Origin: Myxococcales bacterium 68-20
GTDB lineage: Bacteria; Myxococcota_A; Polyangia; Polyangiales; Polyangiaceae
DNA length: 64,000 nt
Reading direction: 5' to 3'
NCBI GenBank assembly: GCA_001899635.1
Contig: MKVQ01000048.1
Location: 1 to 64,000, forward strand
Shown here: one piece after another, positions 43,735 to 51,169 of the stretch
Position numbering within the stretch: position 1 is the stretch's first letter
Layout: each line of letters starts with the position of its first letter
Translations under genes and position numbers: made by a program
The notes under the pieces: model-generated
The model's database searches: none
What the model saw: only the letters and a program-made list of their open reading frames with translations
Told to the model about the DNA's origin: nothing

Positions 43735-45651
43735 ATGGCATTGGCTGAAGCGGCGCGACGGACCTCCTCGATGACCGAGCTCCGCGCACGCAATCGAAGG
43801 GGCGTCGTCCCTCTCCTCGCTGCGCTCCTTGCGCTGCTCTTCGGCGTCGATGCGTACGCGGGCCCTCAGGTCGCCCAGCGGGGCCGTCCCTCACCGGCCC
43901 CCACGCCCGCGCCCGCACCCGAGAAGGAGCGCCCCTCACGTGGGTGGTCGAATCCGAAGGCGCTCGAGCTCGCCAAAGAAGGGATCGAAGCAAAGAAGAG
44001 CGGTGACCTCACGCGGTGCATCCAGAAGGACCAAGCGTCCCTCGTGCTGGAGGAGCACCCGTACGTGCGCCTGCACCTCTCGAGCTGCCTCGCCGGTCAA
44101 CGGCGCTTCAAGGACGCCCTCATCGCCGCGCGAGACGCCCTCGCCGCCGGCATCCGGAACCAGGACGAAGACCTCAAGCGAGCGGCCCTCGCGCGCGTGC
44201 AGGAGCTGTTACCGAAGCTCGCGAAGGTGACCCTGGCGATCCCGAACAAGACCGCGGGGCTCAGGATCACGCTCACGCCGGCCGTCGGAGCGGGCACGTC
44301 GATCCGCCCGAGCCAGCTCAAAGGTCCGATCACGGTCGACCCGGGCGAGTACACGATCGAGGCGGTACGTGAGGAGAAAGGCGATCGCTATCTCTTCAAG
44401 GAGAAGTTCACGATCGACGAAGGTGAGGAGAAGGAGATCGAGATCCTCCCGAAGAGGGACCACCTCCCCGACGAGATCGAGGAGTGCCTTCGCAACGCGA
44501 AGACGTACAAGGAGCGCCTCAAGTGCATCGAGGAGACGACGACCCGTCCCAACGTCCGCGTCGGGCTCGAGATGAGCGCCTACACCGACTCGACCGCCGT
44601 CCATGTCCTCACGCCGGCGATCAACGCTTCGGTCGTGTCGCCGACGGGAGGGTGGAACGTCGGCGGCTCGTACCTGCTCGACATGGTGACGGCCGCGTCG
44701 CCGGACCTCGTATCGACCGCATCGCGCTCGTTCCGCGAGCAGCGTCACGCGGCGTCTCTCGCCGGCGGCTACAAGTTCTCCTTCGCGCAGGTCGGCGTGA
44801 ACGGCAACGTGTCGAGCGAGCCGGACTATCTCTCGCGCACGCTCGGCGGCTCGCTCAGCACCGAGCTCAACGACAAACTGATCACGCCGCGCGTCGGCTA
44901 CAACTACTCGTGGGACACGATCGGCTACCGCAACACGCCGTTCGATCAGTTCAGCCGCGCGTTGACCACGCACGCGATCGAGGCGGGCGTGACGTTCGTC
45001 CTGTCGCCGACGACGCTCCTCGTGACCGGCATCTCGATGAGCTTCGAGCGCGGTGAGAACTCGAAGCTCTATCGCTTCATCCCGATGTTCCCCGCCGACA
45101 TCGCCGATCGCATCCCGGCCGGCGCGACCGTCGCGCTCGTCAACGAGCAGCGCCTCAGCGTCCGCCCGCGCGAATTCGTCCCACAGCAACGCGACCGCTT
45201 CGCGATCGGCGCGCGCGTGAACCATCGCTTCGCGAGCGGGACGCTTCGCATCGAAGAGCGCATCTACACGGACAACTGGGGGATCAAGGCGTCCACCACC
45301 GACGGCCGCTATCTCCACGACCTCGGCGAGAACCTCCGCGTCTGGCCGCACCTCCGTCTCCACGCGCAGTCGGGCGCGAGCTTCTACCAGCTCGCCTACA
45401 CGGCGGCCGTCGACCAGCAAGGCACACCGGTCGAGATCCCGCGCTACCGGACCAGCGACCGCGAGGCCTCGCCGATGGTGGCGGTCACCGCGGGCGGCGG
45501 CGCTCGCATCGCGCTCACGAGCGAGAAGGCAACGACCCAGTACGCGATCGTCGTGTCCGGGGACGTCATGTACAATCGCTACCTCGCGTCCCTCTTCATC
45601 CTGAGCCGTACCGCCGTCTGGGGCACGATCGGCTTCGATGCGGAGTTCTGA
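43735..45651 (+). CDS. DUF3570 outer-membrane beta-barrel protein
   Basis: A 638-residue protein. A signal peptide ends near AYAG (about residue 42), a Pro/Arg-rich linker follows, then a TPR-like helical region (about 72-165: LELAKEGIEAKKSGD, LHLSSCLAGQRRFKDALIAA). A beta domain (about 166-240) carries PGEYTIEAVREEKG. The DUF3570 barrel starts near 275 (VRVGLEMSAYTDSTAVHVLTP) with SSEPDYLSRTLGG, and it ends in Phe, as outer-membrane proteins usually do. The ATG at 43735 has AGGAG 4 nt upstream; a second ATG at 43771 also fits a signal peptide. It starts an operon with two haem-motif lipoproteins, 3 bp before the next. Confidence 0.88.
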   Translation: MALAEAARRTSSMTELRARNRRGVVPLLAALLALLFGVDAYAGPQVAQRGRPSPAPTPAPAPEKERPSRGWSNPKALELAKEGIEAKKSGDLTRCIQKDQASLVLEEHPYVRLHLSSCLAGQRRFKDALIAARDALAAGIRNQDEDLKRAALARVQELLPKLAKVTLAIPNKTAGLRITLTPAVGAGTSIRPSQLKGPITVDPGEYTIEAVREEKGDRYLFKEKFTIDEGEEKEIEILPKRDHLPDEIEECLRNAKTYKERLKCIEETTTRPNVRVGLEMSAYTDSTAVHVLTPAINASVVSPTGGWNVGGSYLLDMVTAASPDLVSTASRSFREQRHAASLAGGYKFSFAQVGVNGNVSSEPDYLSRTLGGSLSTELNDKLITPRVGYNYSWDTIGYRNTPFDQFSRALTTHAIEAGVTFVLSPTTLLVTGISMSFERGENSKLYRFIPMFPADIADRIPAGATVALVNEQRLSVRPREFVPQQRDRFAIGARVNHRFASGTLRIEERIYTDNWGIKASTTDGRYLHDLGENLRVWPHLRLHAQSGASFYQLAYTAAVDQQGTPVEIPRYRTSDREASPMVAVTAGGGARIALTSEKATTQYAIVVSGDVMYNRYLASLFILSRTAVWGTIGFDAEF

Positions 45652-45654
45652 GCC

Positions 45655-46242
45655 ATGAAGTCCCGGCACCAGAACCGACGAAACACGTTGCGCTCGCTGA
45701 CGGCCCTCGCCTTCGTCGCGACCGTCGTCGTTGCGTCGGGCCTCGGCGGATGCACCGATCCCGTGCGTGATGCCGAGATCGAGGCGCTCGGCCCCGAGGA
45801 GCCCGGCGTGACGCCCAACGCGGAGCACCGCCCCGGCCAGCCCTGCCTCCACTGCCACACGAAGGGCGGGCCCGCGTCGAACAAGCCCTTCGCGATCGCG
45901 GGCACGATCTACGAGACCGACCAGCCCGGCTCCAAAGGCGCCGACGGGATCACGGTCCAGTTCGTCGACTCGGCCGGCGGGGCGCCGCGGGAGTCACCGC
46001 AAACCGGGCCTTCCGGCAACTTCTACGTCCCGCTCCAGGACTGGCCCGACCTCCGGTACCCGGTCCGCGTCGGCCTCTACGAAGATCCGAACGGCCCGCC
46101 GACCGTGATCATGAAGAGCCTCATCAATCGGGAAGGCTCGTGCAATTTCTGTCATCGACCGAACCTCTCGGACATGACGGACGACGAGATCGACGACAGC
46201 CGCAGCTCCGCCGGTCAGATCTTCATGAGGTCGGGCGGATGA
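45655..46242 (+). CDS. Dihaem-motif lipoprotein (cytochrome c-like)
   Basis: A 195-residue lipoprotein (GLGGC, lipid Cys about 33). A CLHCH motif near 64, a carboxypeptidase-regulatory-like beta domain (FAIAGTIYETDQPGS ... SGNFYVPLQDWPD), and a CNFCH motif near 165. The spacing and insert match the 42880 lipoprotein. It follows the DUF3570 barrel by 3 bp and overlaps the next gene by ATGA, so translation is coupled. Together they may make an outer-membrane electron conduit, but no oxidant or reductant is known. Confidence 0.82.
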   Translation: MKSRHQNRRNTLRSLTALAFVATVVVASGLGGCTDPVRDAEIEALGPEEPGVTPNAEHRPGQPCLHCHTKGGPASNKPFAIAGTIYETDQPGSKGADGITVQFVDSAGGAPRESPQTGPSGNFYVPLQDWPDLRYPVRVGLYEDPNGPPTVIMKSLINREGSCNFCHRPNLSDMTDDEIDDSRSSAGQIFMRSGG

Positions 46243-46790
46243 TGATCGCACGCTCGAAGCTCCACTCGTTCCTCGTGGCGCTCGCGACGTCGGTCGTCAT
46301 CGCGGCGGCGGCCTCGTGCAGTCTGCCGACCGAATCGGGAGAGTTCGGAGATCTGCCCGATCGCGCGTCCTTCGTCGACAACAAGGTCTCCTTGTTCATG
46401 GAGGTCCGCTGTGGCGGCCTCGATTGCCATGGTCAGGACGGCCGCCCGCTCCGGATCTACGGCCAGACCGGGCTGCGCCTGAAGGCGAAGGCGGACGGCT
46501 CACGCGACAACTCGCCCACCACCGACGAAGAGCGGACGGAGAACTACCGATCCGTCGTCGGGCTCGAGCCCGAAGCACTGGCGGAGTGCTTCGAGTCGAA
46601 GGGCGAGATCATCGACACGTTCCAGCTGCTCAAGAAGCCTCTCGGAATCGAGAACGGCGGCATCCGCCACAAGGGAGGCCCCGTCCTGCGCGCCACGCAG
46701 TCGGACCCGGGATGGCAATGCCTCTACGGCTGGGTCAGCGACAACGTCGACGCCGCCCAATGCGAGCAGGCCGCCAAGATCATGCCGTGA
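46239..46790 (+). CDS. Lipoprotein with C-x4-CH haem-like motif
   Basis: A 183-residue lipoprotein (AAASC, lipid Cys about 21). The motif RCGGLDCHGQDGRPLRIYGQ is a C-x4-CH haem-c-like site, known from cytochrome c3 and other non-canonical cases, and it resembles a motif in other envelope proteins of Myxococcota and Planctomycetes. A later IRHKGG and QCLYGWVSD fit the same unnamed family. The ATG overlaps the stop codon of the previous gene (ATGATGA), so it belongs to the same operon. Haem attachment is not proven. Confidence 0.75.
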   Translation: MMIARSKLHSFLVALATSVVIAAAASCSLPTESGEFGDLPDRASFVDNKVSLFMEVRCGGLDCHGQDGRPLRIYGQTGLRLKAKADGSRDNSPTTDEERTENYRSVVGLEPEALAECFESKGEIIDTFQLLKKPLGIENGGIRHKGGPVLRATQSDPGWQCLYGWVSDNVDAAQCEQAAKIMP

Positions 46791-46890
46791 GCCGGCGACC
46801 GGGTCCGGGATGGAGTAGCCTCGCGCGGCTGTATCATTGGCCCGGGGTTCCGCCCACCGTGGGACGAAAGGTGAAGTGTCGAAGGTTGGT

Positions 46891-47028
46891 ATGGAGATCA
46901 CGCAACGTTCGTCGAACAGCACCGCGCGCGCCATGCTGGCTGCTGCCCTCTTCGCGCCGGCCTTCGCATGTGGCCAGGAGTCGAACACACCTCCCGAGGA
47001 TGCCGGCCCGGTCGTGGGCAAGCGGTAG
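46891..47028 (+). CDS. Very small lipoprotein (45 residues)
   Basis: MEITQRSSNSTARAMLAAAL followed by FAPAFAC gives a short lipoprotein signal (lipid Cys about 27) and an 18-residue tail with EDAGPVVGKR. An AAGG sequence lies 7 nt upstream. It may be a member of the preceding operon or a small entericidin-like lipoprotein. It could also be chance, given its length. Confidence 0.42.
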   Translation: MEITQRSSNSTARAMLAAALFAPAFACGQESNTPPEDAGPVVGKR

Positions 47029-47122
47029 CTCTGGTCTCGTCGGCCACGGGGTCATGCCCTGAGCTCGCGCGGTGCCTTCCGCGCGTGAGACGATCTCACT
47101 CACGGAAGCGCTGAGGATGCCA

Positions 47123-47707
47123 TCACACGTCGCCGGGGAGGTCGAGCGCCCCTTCGAAGATCTCGTCGACGACCAGGATCGTTCCAGTCGTGAGCTCGAG
47201 CCGGCCTCCTGCGCCCACGACGCGATAGCGCCACGATCCGTCCGCCTCACGAGCGAAGTGCTCGAGCCGCGCGAGGCGCTGCGAAACGAGCACGTAGTCG
47301 GAGAGTGACGGGATGCTGCGATAGTCCTCCCACTTGTCCCCCCGGTCATGCGGCTCGGTGCTCTTCGAGAGCACCTCGACGACGACTCGCGGATTGTCGA
47401 TCACGTCCGCCGTGCCGTCATGCAGCTGGACCGGACCGCAGACCACAGTGCCATCGGGGTAGACGAAGTTGCCCGAAGCGGGAATGAAGACCTTCTGATC
47501 CGAAGAGAATGCCCCGCAAGGGCCGCCCTGAAGCGCGGCGTCGAGGCGAGCGAGGATCCGCACGCAAAGCCGATTGTGGCGCGGGCTCCCGCCCGCCATC
47601 GCGTAGACTTCACCGTGAAGGAGCTGATGCTTCTCGCGCTGCGTACGCTCCCACTCGAGGTACTCGGCCGGGGTCATCCTCGAGAGAGGTGCAGTCGAAA
47701 CGCCCAT
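47123..47707 (-). CDS. Uma2-family (DUF820) nuclease-like protein
   Basis: A 194-residue Uma2 protein: MTPAEYLEWERTQREKHQLL, HNRLCVRILARL, then the catalytic FVYPDGTVVCGPV and RVVVEVLSKST, typical of the family. Compared with the copy at 36290 it lacks the coiled-coil tail and has the usual size. The ATG at 47707 is preceded 6 nt upstream by TACTTT and no ribosome-binding site. Confidence 0.9.
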   Translation of the reverse strand: MGVSTAPLSRMTPAEYLEWERTQREKHQLLHGEVYAMAGGSPRHNRLCVRILARLDAALQGGPCGAFSSDQKVFIPASGNFVYPDGTVVCGPVQLHDGTADVIDNPRVVVEVLSKSTEPHDRGDKWEDYRSIPSLSDYVLVSQRLARLEHFAREADGSWRYRVVGAGGRLELTTGTILVVDEIFEGALDLPGDV

Positions 47708-47713
47708 GCTCGG

Positions 47714-47719
47714 AAAGTA
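47714..47719 (-). promoter_or_regulatory. -10-like box TACTTT before the second Uma2 gene
   Basis: TACTTT (context GTGCTACTTT) ends 6 nt before the ATG at 47707 on the minus strand. Confidence 0.4.
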
Positions 47720-47888
47720 GCACGGGCGATGAAGCACGCCGGCAGGGCTTCGTCTCGGCGATCTCGTGACGGCGCCGCGGCGCGGGCCATACGAAGTGCA
47801 AGCACCTGCACGACGTCGCGTGGCGCCGTCGCAGGTTCGATGAGCTCGCTCGAGCGTAACGTCGCGGGACGCAGGGGAAGCCCGCGCT

Positions 47889-48806
47889 TCATCGTCGACT
47901 ACCTCCTCCGGTGGACTTCGCCTTCGCGCGGCCCTTGAGGAGCATCTCCGGGTCCCGCTCGAGGTCGTCAGCGAGGGTGCGGATGCTCTCGGCCGTCTCC
48001 CGGATCGCACGCAGCGCCTGGTCGAGCTCCCGGGCCGTCCGGCCCGCTCCGTCGATGCGAGCGAGCACGCCGTTCATCGTCGCGACCGCCTTCGAGACGT
48101 CATCGAGCGTCTTCGAGGTCTTCTCGGGCAGCGCCGCGCGATCGAAGCGACGGAGCGTTTGGCCGAGGGCCGCGAGGGCCTGGTTGGCCTCGGTGAGCGT
48201 CGACGCGGCCTTGTTCGCCACATCGTCCTTCTCGAGCTGCGCGACCACCCGATCGATACGGCTCGTCACCGCAACGATGGCATCGACGAGCTCGGGGAGC
48301 TTGTCCATCGCCTTGATGGAGGTGTCCTCGAGCGTCTTCATCATGCTGGCCGTCGCCGGGATGTGCCTCTCTGCCTCCGCGAATGGCAGCTGCGGAGGCG
48401 GATTCTCCTTCGGATCGAAGAAGTCGATCGCGACGAACTTCCCGCCGGCGATGCCTTCCGATGCCAGCTGCGCGCGCAGGTCGGGTGGGACGTCGAAGCG
48501 CCCCTTCGAGGCTCCGGTGCCGAAGCCCATCTGCGGGAGAGCGTCGAGGTTGATCTGCTCCGTGACGTCGACGTGGCGGTGGTCGGGCGCGATCGCGATC
48601 GCCGAGACCGCGCCGACGGTCACGCCACGGAACATCACCGGCGCGTCGACCTGCAGCCCCTGCACCGACTCGTTGAAGTACGTGTGGTAGTCCACCGTCT
48701 TCTTCTCGATTCGCGGAGCCGCGAGGACGATGCCAATGGCGATCGCGGCGACGACGGCGAGGATGACGAAGAGCCCGATCTTGAAGTGATTGGCAGGCGT
48801 AGCCAT
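47889..48806 (-). CDS. mlaD: MlaD-family (MCE) lipid-transport protein
   Basis: A 305-residue periplasmic substrate-binding protein anchored by one TM helix (9-29). The MCE domain follows with FNESVQGLQVDAPVMFRGVT and VGAVSAIAIAPD. The C-terminal half is a long helical region with heptads (LEKDDVANKAASTLTEANQA), typical of MCE proteins that build a tube across the periplasm. It is the last gene of an Mla operon (STAS-MlaE, MlaF, MlaD), 9 bp after the ATPase gene. No MlaB or MlaC gene is adjacent. The operon retrieves or delivers phospholipids to the outer membrane. Confidence 0.9.
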   Translation of the reverse strand: MATPANHFKIGLFVILAVVAAIAIGIVLAAPRIEKKTVDYHTYFNESVQGLQVDAPVMFRGVTVGAVSAIAIAPDHRHVDVTEQINLDALPQMGFGTGASKGRFDVPPDLRAQLASEGIAGGKFVAIDFFDPKENPPPQLPFAEAERHIPATASMMKTLEDTSIKAMDKLPELVDAIVAVTSRIDRVVAQLEKDDVANKAASTLTEANQALAALGQTLRRFDRAALPEKTSKTLDDVSKAVATMNGVLARIDGAGRTARELDQALRAIRETAESIRTLADDLERDPEMLLKGRAKAKSTGGGSRR

Positions 48807-48815
48807 GCGGGCCTC

Positions 48816-49640
48816 TCAACCGCTGCTCCCTCGGCGCGGCCGCCGGTCGAAAAATTCGGACACGCGGGGGTCGTCGCTCTCTGCGAGCTCGTGTGGGGCG
48901 CCGGTCGCGATGATCCCCTTCGACTCCCGGTCGAGCATGATGGAGCGGTGGACGATCCTGAAGATCGTCTCGAGCTCGTGCGTGACGACGACGACCGTGA
49001 GGCCGAGCGACTCATTGAGCGTAACGATCAGGTCCTCGATCTCGGAGGCCGTGATCGGATCGAGGTCGGCGCTCGGCTCGTCGAGGAACACGAGCTTCGG
49101 CTCGAGCGCGAGCGAGCGGGCGATGGCCGCACGTTGCCTCATCCCGCCGGAGAGCTCGCTCGGAAACTTGTCGTACGCCCCGCCGAGCCCGACGAGGCGG
49201 AGCCTCGCCTTCGCGATGGCGGTGATGGCGTCGGGAGGGAGGTCCGTCCACTCCTCGAGTGGCAGCTCGACGTTCTCGCCGACCGTGAAGCTGCCGAAGA
49301 GCGCACCGCCCTGGTACATGATGCCGAAGGGAGGGAGCCCCGCATCGAGGTCGATGTTGCGTCGGCCGGCGACGAGGACCTCCCCCACTTCGATCGGCTC
49401 GAGGCCAACGATGTAGCGGAGCAACGTCGACTTGCCGCAGCCGCTCGGTCCGAGGATGGCGAAGATCTCGCCGCGCCGCACATCGAAGGTCACGTCCTTC
49501 AGGAGGACGACATCCCCCCAGCCGACTGTCAGCTCCTTCACCCGGATGATCGGGGTAGCGTCCTGACGGTCCTCTCCGCTTGCGCCTGCGCCGGTGCTCG
49601 GCTCGCGCGTGCCCTCGCCGATGGAGGTCGCTTCCGTCAT
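48816..49640 (-). CDS. mlaF: MlaF-like ABC transporter ATPase
   Basis: A 274-residue ABC ATPase. Walker A is GPSGCGKST, the Q-loop is near YQGGALF, the signature is LSGGMRQRA, Walker B is LVFLDEPSADLDP and the switch is THE. The FGIMYQGGALFGSFTVGENV segment is typical of the MlaF/Mkl subfamily of lipid-transport ATPases. Its ATG lies one base after the TGA of the permease gene, and a TEATSIG-rich tail precedes the domain. It powers the STAS-MlaE permease. Confidence 0.92.
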   Translation of the reverse strand: MTEATSIGEGTREPSTGAGASGEDRQDATPIIRVKELTVGWGDVVLLKDVTFDVRRGEIFAILGPSGCGKSTLLRYIVGLEPIEVGEVLVAGRRNIDLDAGLPPFGIMYQGGALFGSFTVGENVELPLEEWTDLPPDAITAIAKARLRLVGLGGAYDKFPSELSGGMRQRAAIARSLALEPKLVFLDEPSADLDPITASEIEDLIVTLNESLGLTVVVVTHELETIFRIVHRSIMLDRESKGIIATGAPHELAESDDPRVSEFFDRRPRRGSSG

Positions 49641-49641
49641 G

Positions 49642-50811
49642 TCAGCGCCCGAACTCCTGGAGGATGATGGTGAAGATCGCATCGAGCACCACGAGCGCGA
49701 AGAGGGACATCACGACCGTCGAGGTCGTTCGCTTGCCGACGCCCTCCGCGCCACCGGACACGGAAAAGCCCTGCTGGCAGGCGATCAAGGCGATCGCGAT
49801 CGCGAACACGACGCTCTTGATGACCCCTTGTCCCACGTCCCAAAGACCGACGGCCTCTCTCGTCTCGATGAAGTAGCCCTTCACACTGAGGCCGAGGCTG
49901 GCCACCCCGGCGCAGAGCCCACCGAGCACGCCGACGACGTCCGCTACGAGCGTGAGCGCAGGAACGATCAGGACGAGTGCGAGCACGCGCGGGACGACGA
50001 GCCAGGCGAAGGGGCGGAGGCCGAACGTGCGCAGCGCGTCGAGCTCCCCGGAGATCTTCATCGAGCCGATCTCCGCCGCGAACGCGGCTCCCGATCGTCC
50101 GCAGACGATGATCGCGGTCATGAGCGGCGCGAGCTCGCGCGTCACCGTGAGGCCGACGAGGTCGGCGATGTAGAGGGCCGCGCCGAACACGGCGAGCTCC
50201 CCCGAGGCCTGGCTCGAGGCCTGGTAGGCCATGACGAAGCCGACGAGGAAGTTGATGACCACGACGATCGGCACGGCGTCGGCGCCCGCTCGCTCGACGA
50301 GCGGCGGGACCTCCTTCAGGTGGCCCTTGCGCGGGCTTCGCGCGAGCGCCAGCCCGGAGACGACGAGCTCTCCAAGGAAGGCGATGACGCCCTCCAGACC
50401 TTCGCCCATCCTGACGGTAGCGCGACCGACCTGCGCGATCGCGCTCTCGGGCTCGCGCTTCTTCCGCTTCTCCGGCGGGGCCTCGACGCCGTACAGCTCG
50501 ACGAGCGACCTGAGATGCGAGGGAGTGCCCTGGATGTCGGTGCGCACACCGCGCGCAGCGAGCTCCGTCCGCAGAGCCACGATGAGCGCCATCACGGCTC
50601 CGTCGATCGCATGCGTCCCCGAAAGGTCGACCGTGAGACTCCCGCCCCTCGCGCCCTCGGTCGAGCGGTGTAGCTCTCGCCAGATCGCCGGCGCCTCGTC
50701 CATGCGAAAGTCGCCCGTCAGATGAAGAGCCCCCTCGCTCAGGGCGACGGCGAAGGCCGGCCCGTCCGCGGTGTCGAGGGTCGTCGCACCAGAGCCCACG
50801 GTCCCAAGCAC
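49642..50811 (-). CDS. mlaE: MlaE-like permease with N-terminal STAS domain
   Basis: A 389-residue protein: an N-terminal STAS domain (about 20-105: FAVALSEGALHLTGDFRMDE ... LSGTHAIDGAV) fused to the MlaE permease (from about 150), with the conserved FVMAYQASSQAS, VTRELAPLMTAIIVCGRSGAA and GVASLGLSVKGYF segments. In enteric bacteria the STAS subunit is the separate protein MlaB, so this fusion explains its absence. The GTG start at 50811 follows CGAGGT. It is the first gene of the operon. Confidence 0.92.
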   Translation of the reverse strand: MLGTVGSGATTLDTADGPAFAVALSEGALHLTGDFRMDEAPAIWRELHRSTEGARGGSLTVDLSGTHAIDGAVMALIVALRTELAARGVRTDIQGTPSHLRSLVELYGVEAPPEKRKKREPESAIAQVGRATVRMGEGLEGVIAFLGELVVSGLALARSPRKGHLKEVPPLVERAGADAVPIVVVINFLVGFVMAYQASSQASGELAVFGAALYIADLVGLTVTRELAPLMTAIIVCGRSGAAFAAEIGSMKISGELDALRTFGLRPFAWLVVPRVLALVLIVPALTLVADVVGVLGGLCAGVASLGLSVKGYFIETREAVGLWDVGQGVIKSVVFAIAIALIACQQGFSVSGGAEGVGKRTTSTVVMSLFALVVLDAIFTIILQEFGR

Positions 50812-51169
50812 ACCTCGGGCCGTGCCCGCGCGGCGGCTCGACGATCGCGGGCGGGCGCCACGTCGCTGCGGGCGCTCCGGGGAAAGAAGACCGACGCAAC
50901 GGATGTAGGTGGACGCACGCGCCCGAAGGTCGGCGAGCCCGCGAGGTCCTCGAACAAGACGATCCCACTTGGAGGCCTCGCCGCATCTACGTGGGCCAGG
51001 AGTGCGCCGGGCCGAAACGCCAAAAACAGGCGAGCATCGCGGCAGACATCGCCGGGCCTCCTCGGCGGGCTCGCATCGGACGGGAGCGACGCACCGGACG
51101 GTGCCTCCCGCAACATCGCTCGCGAATCTCTCGAGAAAAGCTGAGCCGGCCGGGGTATGCTTTTGCGAG
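50812..51169. other. Divergent promoter region between mlaE and the kinase gene
   Basis: About 360 bp with no gene. The sequence holds the TATGCT box before the kinase. The rest is G/C-rich and no other element was recognised. Confidence 0.5.
51156..51161 (+). promoter_or_regulatory. -10-like box TATGCT before the Ser/Thr kinase
   Basis: TATGCT ends 8 nt before the first ATG at 51170. Confidence 0.4.

Noticed and set aside
50739-51116. Minus-strand frame upstream of mlaE
   Set aside because: It overlaps the mlaE start in another frame and encodes a Pro/Arg/Ser-rich chain with no start signal.
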